From Eudorina sp. 2006-703-Eu-15 (taxonomy: Eukaryota; Chlorophyta; Chlorophyceae; Chlamydomonadales; Volvocaceae), in assembly GCA_003117195.1 (NCBI GenBank), contig BDSI01000013.1:611729-675728 (forward strand): DNA of 64,000 nt, read 5' to 3'. The position numbers were made by a program, and so were the translations under genes. Positions 32,401 through 44,595 of the stretch are shown here, one piece after another; the stretch's first letter is position 1; every line of letters begins with the position of its first letter. Below the pieces are notes generated by a model. That model was not told the DNA's origin. It worked only from the letters and a program-made list of their open reading frames with translations, and made no database searches.

Positions 32401-33784
32401 GGCTGGGCATGGGCAGTTGTGACCTGACGTGACGCACACCGCGCAGCTCCGTTTGCGGCGGCTACACCCCTCGGATGGCACCCACGCCTGCGCCACCGAT
32501 GACCACCACGAACACGCGCACTGCACAACCACACACCCAGGCACTCTGCCAGCCATGCGCGCACACACACACACACACACGTTCTCCTTAACACACACCC
32601 ACGCACTGGACTCCGCGTCTCGCGGCTCAGTCTTCGTATACACACACATATGCACGCAAACCACACACACACACACACACGTGGCTCGCGGCCACATGGG
32701 CACACAGCCTCCGAGCCCAGAGGCAGTAAGTGTGGCCGAATCCCACAATCAAAAGGAATAAAAATGAAAGCAGCCGACAGACACACTTGCCCCTTCAACG
32801 ACCGCAGTGCGCATCGAATGGGCGCCCGGCCGACCACACACCGCAGGCCGCCACTGCCGTGCCGAACGGAGAGGACCCGACAAGTTTTCACGACCCGACA
32901 AGAAAGCCGCCGTCGAACGGACGGACGACCGAACGAACGACCGAATCCAACGGCGCGGCGCTCGATGACATCCGAGCGCCGAAAGGCACAGAGCCCCGGT
33001 GGCGCGTGCACAAAGTCTCAGATTCGAAGCGCGTAGCGAGCTAAGTTATGAAGCCGCAAGACGTAGGTTTCAGACATATATAAGTGCTTAGCAGGCGGGC
33101 CGCCGGCGCACAGGATGGCCTGCGGTCTGGTGATCTGATGACGATCATAACGGCCGTGCGTTTGCAACCGGAACCACCAACGACCGTGTGTAACACTGTC
33201 CCCAACCGCCGCAACCTTCCCTTCCCTTAACACGCCTTCCCCCACCACAAGCGCGGCACGGAGCCTCGCCGGCACACGGTCTGGGCCCTCCAGTGGTCGG
33301 TACCCGGTGGTATGTGCTCTGGGATCTGGGACTCTAGATTGCCGGCTGAAGATTCCCTCGCGTGTGGCAGTGACAGGGCATGTCATGCGAGACGGGAGTG
33401 CGGGTGGGAATGAGGGCGGGTCGACTGGTCAGCAATCGCCTCCGGTGACAGCGTGGACGCGTCTTTACAGCCGCCGCTGGCAGCCGCACATGCATTCTAG
33501 CGCTCGCGCACTGAACGCATCCGCGGGGAGGCGGCACGGCACATGTGCAAACAGGCTGGTGAGCAGCCGGAGAAGGATCGCAGAGCAGCGACTGGCGCAC
33601 TGGTCCGGCATCGAAGCACGCAGACGGCGCGGCGCCGTGGCAGGTGGCGACCTCGGTGGTGGTGGTTGAATTGAAAAAAGAAATATAAACCCGGTGGTGG
33701 TGGAGGGGCGCTTCGTTCCATTTCCTACCACGCTGCGGCAGCGGGGCTCTCCCCTCAGCAGCACTTAAGAGCAGCCCCAACGGG
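29434..33784. other. gene-poor, repeat-like spacer
   Basis: Several frames of 100-240 codons exist (for example minus 29587-30318 and 30690-31262), but none shows a domain, a convincing start or splice-supported continuation. Short tandem repeats occur (agtccagtcc near 31335; a duplicated ggacgccgcgccacccacac word near 32097 and 32117; CACA runs near 32565 and 32665). A minus-strand TGTAA signal (forward ttaca, 33465-33469) lies about 320 bp past the TPR gene stop. Confidence 0.4.
33465..33469 (-). terminator. candidate TGTAA polyadenylation signal of the TPR gene
   Basis: TGTAA is the usual volvocine poly(A) signal. This copy lies about 315 bp downstream of the stop codon at 33785. Position and sequence only; no transcript evidence. 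Confidence 0.35.
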
Positions 33785-36700
33785 CTACGCGAACGCCGCC
33801 GCGGAGGCCGGCAGCGGCGTCGACAGCAGCCCGCCGTTGAGACGGTACATGTGGCCCAGCACCTTGGCGTCCGCCGTACGGCCCTGCGCCTCGTACACCC
33901 GCTTCAGGTGGCGGAAGATGGACTTGGTGGCGGCGGCGAGGCGGCTGTGGCGGTGCAGCGCGATCTCCGCCGCGACCTCGTACGCCCGCTCCGCCGCCGC
34001 CAGGTCCCCCGCCGCCTCGCTCATCTGCCCCAGCACCACCCAGCCCTGCATCACCCGCTCGTGCCGCTCGCCGTACACCGACGCCATGAGCTCCAACGCC
34101 TTGCGCTTGCACTCGACGGCGCGGGTGGTGTGCGACAAGCACACCGGCGTCGCCGACGCCGAGGCGCCGGCGCCGGCCGCGCCGCCGGCGCTGCCGGCCT
34201 GCGCGCGCTGCCACAGCACGCCAGCCAAGCTGTCCAATGCCTCGACCCGTCGTCTGTCGGCGGCCGCCAGTTCCCCCGCGCCCACGAGCTGTTCCGCCAC
34301 CTCCACCGCCGTCGAGAGCGCGGCCGTCGCGGCCGCCAACGAACCCGCCGCCAGCAGCACCGTCCCCAGCGTCTGCCACAAGCCCACCTCCGCCGGAGCT
34401 CGGCCACCAGCGGCGGCGCTGCATCCATCCACTGCGGCGGCTGCCAAGATGGGGGTACCGCCGTGATTGCCGGCTGCGGCCGACCGCCGCGAGCTTCCCG
34501 GCAGCGGCGCCGCCGCCGTCACGCCGAGCTTATCCAGAGCGGACCGGCAAACAGCCTCTGCGCGGGCATGCTCGCCGGCGGCGCTGAGGTGGCGGGCGTA
34601 CTGCAGTTGGAGCGTCAGTACGGCGGGATGCGCATCGTCGAGTACGGCGGCGCTGCGCGCCGCCAGCGCGGCGTCGTACAGCGCCTCCGCGTTCGTCAGA
34701 CGGCGGATGTTGACGACAGCGGCGATGCAGGCGCCGCTGCGAGGGCACACCGCCGCCCGCGCCGCCAGGTCCGCCGCCGTGCTGCCCTCCGGGCCAGCCA
34801 GGTGCATGCCGTCGTACAGTTCATTCACACCGCCGTACTCTCGATGTACGACGGCCACGACGTCCGCAAGGGCGGCGGCAGCGCCGCTCCACGCCAGCCC
34901 GTCGGCGTTGCCAGGCCCCAGGCCGCCAGCTGCGCCGCCGACGACACGCCACGGGTGCGATGCCGTCGGCGAAGCTGTGGGCGCCACGTCGCTCGACGCC
35001 ACGGGGCGGCCCCCCGCATCGTCGTCGCAGCTGACCGGCGCATCCTTGGATGTCAGCGGCAGTGACACGGGCTGCGAGATCGCCACCGACAGGAGGCTGC
35101 CAGACCGCTGGAGCGGCGGAAGCACGGCGCGGTGGTACGGCGCACTCAGGCCCTGCGTTCCGCCCCAGGTGCCGCCGCCGCCGCCGCCGGCCCCTCCGCG
35201 AGGTCCCGGCACGGGGATGCTGAGCAGCGGCGGGGCTGTGGCGGTATCACCGACCTCGCCACCAGCCGCGGCGGCGGCGGCCCCCGAGGGCCCGGGCGGT
35301 GACGGGTACGCGCCCCAGGCCATTCGCGAGCGCGAGTCAGATTTCGCTGGCGGCCCCACCCGAGGCGATGCTGCTGCCCCGGCCGCACCCTCACCCTTCA
35401 ACGGGGCCGCTGACGCATCCCTGACCGTCCCCTGCATCTCCTGCACCGACGCCACGCGGCGAACGCCTTGCTGCTGCTGTTGCTGCTGCTGCTCCGGCAG
35501 CGGCAGCGGCGGCGGCGACTGCTGGGAAACGGTACCTGCACCTCCCCTTCCGCCTCCGCCGGCTCCTCCACCGCCTGGCCGCGGTGTCGCCGCCGCCGCG
35601 GCGCCGCGAAGCCGCGCTGCCGAGTGCGCCGCCGACGGCGGCGGCGCGGTCTCCATGGCCTGAAGCAGCGCCTGGTACAGCACCTCCGCTTCGCACCAGC
35701 GGCCGCACTGCGCCAGGTAGCCCGCAAGCGCCTCCCGCGCCGCCAACGTCTCGGCGGCGTGCGGCCCCTGCAGGGTGTCCAGATCCGCGAGAGCCCGGCG
35801 CAGGAGGGTCTCCGGATCGCCGCTCTGCAGCGCCGCCAGCACCTGCGCCAGGGCGATACGGCACTGCAGTACGGGCACGCCGTACGGTCCGTGCAGACTC
35901 TCTTGGGCCTCCAGCGCCTGCAGCACGCGCGAGGGGTGGGTCGGGGACGTCCGCCGGGCCGAGGGGCAGCACGGTACGTTCACAATAATTGCGGCAGGCT
36001 TCAAGTCACACTATAAGACAGCTGTCACACAACAGCAAATGCGGCCGTCAAGCTGGCTGAACAACCAACCAAAATCGCGTTCCTCCCATCCCGCTCCTGA
36101 ACCGACATCCCACTCCGCCTGCAACAGGCCCCCCGTTGCCGCCCGTTTCCAAACCAGCCGCACACCGTACACCGTACGCCCCTCACCTGCCGCCACGTCA
36201 CCTCCGCTGTGACGTACAGCCCCTGCATCTGCTGCAGGCGCCCCAGCTGGGTCAGCAGCGCCGCCATGCGCCCCGACCTGTGACCCCAACGTTCACCCGC
36301 GGCCGACACGCACATCTCCAGCACGTTCGACGCCGCGACCCACTGTCCCATCGCCTCCAACAGCGCCGCGTAGCGCCGCGCCGCCTCCATGGCAAACGCC
36401 ACCAGACCGATGGCATTTTCGGAGCCCCCGCCGACAGCAGACGACGCTACTGAGGCTATCGCAGAGGCATACATGGCCATGAAGGTAGAGCCGCGCGCCA
36501 CAGACGAGCCGGTGGCCGCGGCGGCGGCTGCGGCAGCGACAGTGGAGACAGCCACGGGTGACGTGCAGCCCGCGGCTGCGGCGGCTGCGGCGGCGACGTC
36601 TACGCTGGCCACGCCTGGCTGCTGCTGCGGCTGCTGCAAGCCCGTACTGGAGGCCCCCCGACGCGGCGGGGCGACGGCTGGTGGCTCAACGCGCGCGCTG

Positions 36701-37914
36701 GCGGCGCTGAGCGCGCAGCTGCCACGGGAGCCGTACGTCAAGGCCGTCGGCGCCGCCGCTGGCGGCGAGCACGCGAGTGCGGACTGCAGTCCGCCGCCGG
36801 ATGCGGCGGTGACGGACAGTACGATACCTGAGCAGCGACCGGACATCAGCACGTGGCGCGAGGCGGAGCAGACGGTGATGGAATTCTCCGTCAGGGAGCG
36901 CGACCGCCGGACAAGGTTGAGCGCCTCGGCGTCGGTCGGCGGCACCGCGGGCGCCCGCTCCGCCGCCGCCACCACCGCCATGTCGGCGTCGTCGCCGAGC
37001 AGGTCCCGCGCAAAGCGCGTGATGCCGCTCTGGCTGTCAGGCCCGTGCCCGCGGCTGCAGCCGGCGTCGCCCCCGTCATCCTCGTTCCCGCCAGCGTCGT
37101 TGTACGGATCTGCCTGAATGATGGCCAACTTCTCCGCCGTCTCGATTTGGCCGGGGAGGAGATGCCGCTCCGCGGGCTTCGACTCGACGCCCGCGCCACC
37201 GGCGCTGCCGCCGCCGCTGAGGGCGGCGGCGCCACCGGACGGCGCGGAGGCGTAGAGGCCGTTCTCGGGATCCAGATTGAGGCTGGCGCGGGCGCCGAAG
37301 AGGTTCAGCAGCGGCCAGTGCGCGAAGTACTGAAAGCGCGCCGCCTCGAAGACCGCGTCGCAGAAAGCGCGCGTCGTGTCCGCCTCGTCTGGCAGCAATC
37401 CGGGTATGCGGGCGAAAGCCGCCGCCACGGGAGCCCAGTCACCGCCGCCGACGGCGGACGCCAGCTGCAGCCGCGGCGGCCGGCCGGCGACTGAGGCCGC
37501 AGGAGCAGGTGCCTGCTGTTGCTGCATCTGAAGTTGCTGCGCTCTTGAATCACGGGGGAAGCGGGGCTGGCTGAGTACTGTGAGTGCCGAGCTGACGGTT
37601 CGGATGACCCTTGGGTCAGTGAATGCGCCTCCAGCCGGGTCCACGACCAGCAGCAGCACCACGGATCCATCCGACGTGCGCGACAGGACGCGGTCGGCGG
37701 CGCCGCCCGAGACAGCGCAGCTGTCTGGGGTGCCGCCGACGGGTGACGAGGACGACTCACGAACGGATTGAGGTGCGTGTGCTAAGAAATCGATGTGCAG
37801 GTAAATGGAGTGGAATGCTTGATCAGCGGCGGCCTCTGCCAGCCCATCGTAGGGCCAGGCGTCAGCGTCGGCGCTGGAGCCGGCTCTTGGGTTGGTCCCG
37901 GACGTTGGCAGCAT
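33785..37914 (-). CDS. large TPR (kinesin-light-chain-like) repeat protein (2 exons)
   Basis: Exons on the complement are 37914-36187 and 35917-33785, joined in phase at CAG/GTGAGG and CTGCAG/GCG; 1,286 aa from the ATG at 37914. The first 570 residues are mostly low complexity (Ala, Gly, Gln) with an unassigned block ending ALLNLF-like (FQYFAHWPLLNLFGARASL). TPR-like helices appear just before the intron (VLEMCVSAAGERWGHRSGRM, LTQLGRLQQMQGLYVTAEV) and continue across it (LEAQESLHGPYGVPVLQCRI, AREALAGYLAQCGRWCEAEV), which supports the splice. A second cluster fills the C-terminus (AVECKRKALELMASVYGERH, VLGQMSEAAGDLAAAERAY). The pattern of paired helices with G.YG.. turns matches kinesin-light-chain-type TPRs, implying a scaffold role. 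Its partner is unknown. A poly-Gln run is encoded at about 35462-35492. Confidence 0.78.
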
Positions 37915-38342
37915 AGACCTTCAAGAACCAAACGAAGACGCGTAAAGCTGAGCGTTAGTCTTTGGACCCAAGTCAGATTAGTAATACAATTTGCATACAG
38001 GCCAAGAGCTTAGTGTTCCACAGCGCAGCAACCAAGCTAGAAAATGGGACCCCTTCGATTTGATATTGGGACTCCTTTGGTACATTTAACCGTGCTGCAA
38101 CTGATAGCCATGCCAGGCCAACACCAACCTCCGCGCAGACCAGACCAGACCGATGGCAATATTACGACTGATAAAGAAGGTATCAACCGCATAAAACTTT
38201 ACATCGCAGTTGCCACCGTTTCCGAAGACCGGGGCACACGGTATCAAACAGGCCCACCGTGCCAAGCAAACGAATCATAATAAAATTGACAATCGAGTTC
38301 AGGGGGAAACTGATTGTTCGTGCGAGGATAACTGCCAGCCCA

Positions 38343-38768
38343 TTAGTGTTCCCTCAGCAGTTTCACTTGCCTGGGCGACAACGGTGCTCCTCCCGCAGCA
38401 ATCGCCCTTTTGATATCCATTCCAATATATTTCAAGATTGCCCTGATGAATGCAGTCCATGATGTTGACGGGCATACAACTACTACATGTGTCGCTGGAC
38501 CAAACGCATCTGCGTCAACTCCCGCGCCGTTTCCAAAGGGCAACGACAAGACAAAGGTTTCCAGTACTGATTGAACGGTTTGATCCCGTTCCCCGCTGAA
38601 TGAACCAACGAGCTGCGTGACAAGCCAGCTTAGTTTCACTCCTGGCGCGTCGAGCCCTGTGACGGCATCCATGTGCGGGCTGAAAGACGCGTCCGACTGT
38701 CTTGGCGATCGCTTTGAAAACGCCAAACAGTTGCCAGCGTGCTGGTGCCTTGAGTGGGAATGACCCAT
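38343..38768 (-). CDS. hypothetical protein, 141 aa
   Basis: Frame from the ATG at 38768 to a stop at 38343, in AT-richer DNA between the divergent TPR and biotin genes. It contains two hydrophobic-amphipathic stretches (VQSVLETFVLSLPFGNG and THVVVVCPSTSWTAFIRAIL) and no recognised domain. Codon use is less GC-rich than in the neighbours. It could be a chance frame, an exon of an unrecognised gene, or a remnant of inserted DNA. Confidence 0.22.
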   Translation of the reverse strand: MGHSHSRHQHAGNCLAFSKRSPRQSDASFSPHMDAVTGLDAPGVKLSWLVTQLVGSFSGERDQTVQSVLETFVLSLPFGNGAGVDADAFGPATHVVVVCPSTSWTAFIRAILKYIGMDIKRAIAAGGAPLSPRQVKLLREH

Positions 38769-39207
38769 CCTTGCAACCAAACTACTGTACACTGAACGTC
38801 TGCAATACTCGCTGCCTAGAGTTGTCTCGCGCCCAAAGGTCAGCTACGTAATTCAATTGCGTTACATTCCACAGTGCATGTTTGAATAGTATTATTTTTT
38901 AGAAGCAACCCATCAAACACGGCATATCTGGAAAACGTTAAGCTTAATTGAGCACATGTATGCTACACAATCACAAAGTCATAAGTGGCTCTTTTGATAG
39001 ATAACACCACCAACCAGCCTTGGTAATGCCGTACAGCTGTTGGCAAATTAGATGGAGCGACCAACCAGCAAATGGATAACAATCGCTATGCCTTCGCCGC
39101 TTTTTGATATTCCAGCTCACGCGCGCCGTTAGGCGCAAGGCGCAGGCTTACGTCTCTAGTACAACAGGACACCCGGAGCCTAATCTCCTTTCGTACATCA
39201 AAGCCAC

Positions 39208-42200
39208 ATGGATCGCAAAATGTTAATCCTCTTTCCTACAGGCATCGGTGGCAGGGGAAACCGCGCAAACGCTCTGGCTGCTGCTGTCGCCTCGACGAGG
39301 CGCTGGACGTCAACGTCAACCACCGGCGCGACCTCGTCGCCCGACTACCCGCACCCGCAAAGCCCCTCGCCGGCCTCGCCAACTGCGTCAGGGCCCGTCG
39401 CAGTGCAACATGAGGTCACTAAAGATCTGGCTGCCGCAACCGCAGCGATGCATGCCGGTGCGCGCCTCTCGCTGGCGGTGCCCGCCTACAGCGTCTGGGG
39501 TGCTAACACCAACGTCGGCAAGACGTTGGTCAGCGCGGGCCTTGCACACGCCGCGGCTTCCGCCCGGGTGAGTTCAGCGCGCGGCTGCGCGCATATCTCC
39601 CTACCCTGGGGTCGATGACTGAGTTTCGACTGGGGTTTTAGTAGTTGTAACCGTTACAAGCCCGACCAAGTCCCCTTGCTTGTGTCCGCGGTGATAAGAG
39701 GGAGCTCCAGCGCGCCGTCCACCATTCGTCGATTCCACTTTCGCGCGCATCTCACTTCAATGCGACCCAGATCCAGAGCTGCGCCCCCGACCACGATCAA
39801 GCGACATGCTCAGGGAGATCCGGGCCCAGATCAGATCAAATGTAGGATTCCGACCCAGATCCAATCGGAGATCCGGACCATGTTGCAGGACCTGGATAGC
39901 AGCCTGCATTGTCATGACTAGAAACCCGGAAATTCGTTAATTTGGACAAAACCGGGCTCTGTGCTGTGTCCGACCCGGAATGTCGTACCCATCAGGTCTC
40001 GCTGTCCTACGTCAAGCCCGTGCAAACCGGCTTCCCGGAGGACTCAGACGCGCGCCTTGTGGTGAGGAGGACTGGGGGTAATGGCACCGGCCGGTAGCGG
40101 GCGGTGGTGGCTGGGTGGTTTCGGGGCGCGAGCACGCAAATCTTTCAAGGGCACTCCCCCAAACCGGGCCAGGCGTTGTGAATCCGCCGCTTCATTTGTT
40201 GTGGTTTGTGCCCTGTAGGAGGTGGTGGTGGTGGTGGTGGTGGTGGTGGTGGTGGTGGTGGTGGTGGTGGTGGTGGTGGTGGTGGTGGTGGTGGTAATGG
40301 TGGTGGTGGTGGTGGTGGTGGTGGCGGTGTTGAAGGTGGTTGCGCTATAAAGGACTACTCCCGGGCACTGCGGCGGCGGTGTGTGTTTCCTGCGGCGTTC
40401 ATTACAGACTGAAGATCGGACGTTGGAGGGTGCTACTAACGCTGATGCGGATGCTCGTGCTGTGTGTTGACGTGTTGATGTTTCTGACGGACAGGCTCTG
40501 GCGTGCGGCGGCGTGGTGGGGCTGGGACCGCATGCGGCCGCGACGGCGAAGATGGCGGAAGGTGGAGGTCAAGATGGCGGGCGGGCGGCCGCGGCCTCAG
40601 GCGGCGGCTGCGGCGGCCGCGGCGCCGCCGCAGAACCACGCGGCGCCCCGCCGCCGCCGCCGCAGCAGCAGCCAGCGACTTGTACGACACTGTTTGCCTG
40701 GCGTCACGCCGTCAGTCCACACCTTGCGGTGCAGTTGGAAGGTGCGGCTTTGGTGTAGGCTAGCAAGTTCGTGTGCAATAGCGTTTCTTTTGCACCGGCG
40801 AATGCGTTTTCGGTGCACCAGACTGTTTGTATTTGAGGAAAAGTGCTTCTGGGGTGTAGCGTCGACGCCCAGCGATGATACTTGAAAAAGCTCCGTGCCG
40901 GCCGTTGAAGCCGCCAAGTGGTTCGTTTGTGGGCCCTACCCCGAAAGGCCGCGGCGTCGAGGACGACGAGCTCGCAGCGGCGACCGCCGTACATATACAA
41001 CAGCAAATGGACGAGCTGAGGAGCCGAGCGGCGGGAACTGATGTCGCCGCATCCGCTGATGCGGGAACCGGCACCGGCGGCGGCGGCGGCGGCGGCGGCT
41101 CTGGCGCCGGCGGTGGCGGCGGCGGGGACGCTGGCGGCGGTGCGCTACTGCTGCTGGAGACGGCTGGCGGAGTGACCAGCCCGGCACCGTCTGGCCGCCT
41201 GACGGTGCGTGGGTTCGGGATCCACGACCGTTGGGAGGCGGATGACAGCAAATGCCGTATGCGATTCAGCTTGTGAGGGATTTCCGGAATCCATCCCCGA
41301 GTACTGAATCCGGACAGCGTTCCGGCTGCGGAATTCACGTCCGGGAGATATTCCCGGGAAATTCCTCATCGTTTCAGAGAACGGACGGATGGATGTCCTC
41401 AACTCTGCCCTGGTCAGGCTGGCCTTGCTTCTCGTGTGGATTCAACCATGCGGCATGTACGGTACCACCCAACATGTACCACCCATTGGGACTAGGAGTT
41501 TAGGCCCCTGAGTACTCGCGGGCAATCCGAAATACCACCTTTCAATGCATTACGTTTCCAAGCCCGCCCCTGCCCCTGCCCCCGTCCCCGTCCCCGCCTG
41601 CCCCTGCCCCCGTCCCCGTCCCCGCCTGCCCCTGCCCCCGTCCCCGTCCCCGCCTGCCCTGCCCCCGTCCCCGTCCCCGCCTGCCCCTGCCCCCGTCCCC
41701 GTCCCCGCCTGCCCCTGCCCCCTTCCCCGTCCCCGCCTGCCGCCGGCCCCCTCCAGTGCGACGTGCTGCGGCCCCTCCGGCTGCCCGCGATCCTGGTGGG
41801 GGACCCGCGACTGGGCGGCATCGCCGCCACCCTCTCAGCGTACGACAGTTTGGTGTCCCGCGGCTGGGATGTGGAGGCGGTAGTGCTGGTGGGACAGCAC
41901 AGCGCGGCGCAGGTTGGGGCGATGGTGGGGTGGTGGTGGGGCGGTGGTGGGGCCGTGGGGTAGGTGGGGTAGGTGGCTGGCTGGGTCCCGTCGGGTGGTG
42001 CGGGCTGCTGGGTGGCCGCCTGGGCGGGAGGGGTACCGGAAATATCGGGATGGGGGCGGCTTCTGGACTGGAAGGTGATCCGGGTAGTTACGACTCCGAG
42101 CCGCTGCAGGAGCACGGGGCGCACCCTTTTGCGCCTGTTGGGCAAGCAAGGGCAAGCAAAGCAGAGACACGTGGAGGCAAGCACACCTTGCAACTGCAAC

Positions 42201-44560
42201 TGCTTGTGGCTTGGTTGGGTCTCTTCGCCGGGCAGGCGTAGAAACCGGCAAGGCAGGCACGTGACAAGCAGCACGTGTGCAAGTAAACAATCTAGCCGGC
42301 AGGAACGGGTATGTGTGCCTAGCGAGAATCGCGCCCGAGGATATGTGTGTGTTAGCAAGGAGAAAAGCTGAGGATATGTGTGTGTGTGTGTGGAAGGGGC
42401 GAGCGCGCATTCCTTCCCCCTGTTACAATCTGCATCCGTGGGGCCCCCGATGCCGCACGGTACGGCTCCGTACACAGGTGGGCACAGCGGCTGGCGACGG
42501 CGGCGCCGTACCGCTCGACAACCTCTCCTTCCTCCGGCGGTACTTCCACGACGACGCCGGCGGCGGCGGCGGCTTCGGCGCCGCCGCCATCGGCCGCCGC
42601 CTGGGCGCCCCGACGCCGGAGGTGGTTGGGCTGCCCGCGTGTGCTCCCCTGCCCCAGGTCAGTGCAGCCCACCCGCCCCCGGTCCATCGGCATGTGCCCC
42701 GTCTGTGGTGTCCGCTGTCTAGCATCTCATCTGCCATTATGCGCCAATCTGCGTGCGCCCTTCGAAAGGAGAACGGCACCGCTGCGGAGTACCCAGGTTC
42801 CTCTGCTGCTGTCGGGCATTAGGCGGGCTGTGCGGCTTTCCGAACACCGAGGTGACGCGGTGTGTCCTTCTTCGCTGGTAGGGCGGCGCGTGCGGCGTGT
42901 GCAGGGGACCAAAGATGCGGCTAGGGGGGTCTTGGCTCGAGGGTACTCGCTGTGTGTGTAGATTAGAGGCCCGCCCGACCCCAACCAAGCACCAACATAC
43001 TCGCTGTGTGTGTTAGAGGAGGACGGCGGACGGAGCCACTGTGTGGTGCAGCGGGCGTGCGCACCGTGGGGCACCCCAGGGCCACGGCGGTGGCTGGTCG
43101 GTGGGGTGTGAAAGAGTGGCTGGGTGAATGGGTGGGCGGGCGGCTTCGCCTCAGAGGGCGGGTTCAAGTAACTGACGCCTCGAACGATCATTCCGTAGGA
43201 GGGTGTGTTGTACGAATTGAGGCACCAGCCGGCCGCCTGAGTGTGCTGTGCGGTGCTGTGCGGTGCTGTGGCGGCAGGGACACAACGTCCGGGAGCAGGG
43301 CCTGGATCCCGGCATGCGGACCTGGCTGGCGGCGTCGCTGCCGCCGCTGTCGGAGCTGCTCACGGCGCTGCAGCGCCGCCACGCCCGCCGCATCGCGGAG
43401 CTCCTTGCGGCGCGCGACGCCGCGGAGGCACGCCTCTGGTGGCCGTTCACTCAGCACGCGTCACTGACCCACGGGTCGGCGACGATCGTCGATAGCCGCT
43501 GCGGCGAGACCTGGACGGCGCTGGCGGCGCCGCCGCCAGCGGCGGCGGCGTCAGCGGCGGCGGCGCCAGCGGCCGAGCTCGTACCCCTGTACGACGCCAG
43601 CGGCAGCTGGTGGACGCAGGCGGCGACGCCGGCGTTGCAGCCAGCGATCTCGCGCGCGGTGTCGTACGCGTCGGCGCGCTACCTGCACGTGCTGTTCGCG
43701 GAGGTGGCGCACGCGCCGGCGCTGGCGGCGGCGGAGGCGCTGCTGGCGGGCCCGGGCGCCGGCTGGGCGGCCCGCGTCTTCTTCTCTGACGATGGCAGTA
43801 CGGCAATCGAAGTGGCCCTGAAGATGGCCTTCCGCAAGTTCTTAGCGGACCGTGGGGAGCTCTCCGCCGCAGGCGGCGACGGCGCCGCCGCCAGTGGCGA
43901 CGGCGGCGGCGGCAGCGGCGAACTGATGGTCCTGGGGCTCCAGGGCGCCTACCATGGCGACACGCTGGGCGCTCAGGACTGTGTGGCGCCCTCGGTGTTC
44001 AACGGGCCGCTGCAGTCGCCCTGGTACCGGGGGCGGGGGCTGTTCCTGGAGCCGCCCTACGTGGGCATGCGGGGGGTGAGAACCGGGCTGGGGCGCTGGG
44101 GCGGGGGCGCTGGGGCTGGGGGTGGATTCCGGCGGGGGTGGGCATGGCTGCCCCGCGGTGGCCCGCGGGACAGAGATGAGACTATAGCCTCTTTGTGCTG
44201 CCCTCCGGTCTCTGAATGCCTTGACAATTCTTCCTCTTACTTGCTTCCCACCATACGCCAGGATGCAACCCTCGCAAACCCACTTGGCATGTGCGACCTG
44301 CGACCTGTGCGACGCAGGGCCGCTGGCAGATTCTGGATCCCCCTGCGTGGCTCTCCAGCCGCCTCGCCACCGCCACCGCCGCCGCCACCGCCACCGCCAC
44401 CGCCACCGCCGACCTGCCCTCCTGGGGCTCACTGTCTGAGCTGCTGGAGCACGGCAAGGCCGGCGGCGCGACTGACGCGCCGGCCGGGGCATCGCTGACG
44501 GCCGCCTACCGGTCGTACATCGAGTCCGCAATTGACGAGTTCGAGGCCGCCGCGGCGGCA

Positions 44561-44595
<35 letters not shown>

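Noticed and set aside
33851..35065. 404-codon plus-strand frame opposite the TPR gene
   Set aside because: GC-rich antisense shadow; the minus strand shows coherent TPR helices across a proper intron.
29200..39660. TGTAAC-C-GTTACA inverted motif seen near 29203 and again near 39648 as a possible Myb-type site
   Set aside because: The first copy lies in a dispersed repeat and the second in BIO3-BIO1 intron 1; two occurrences do not support a regulatory role.
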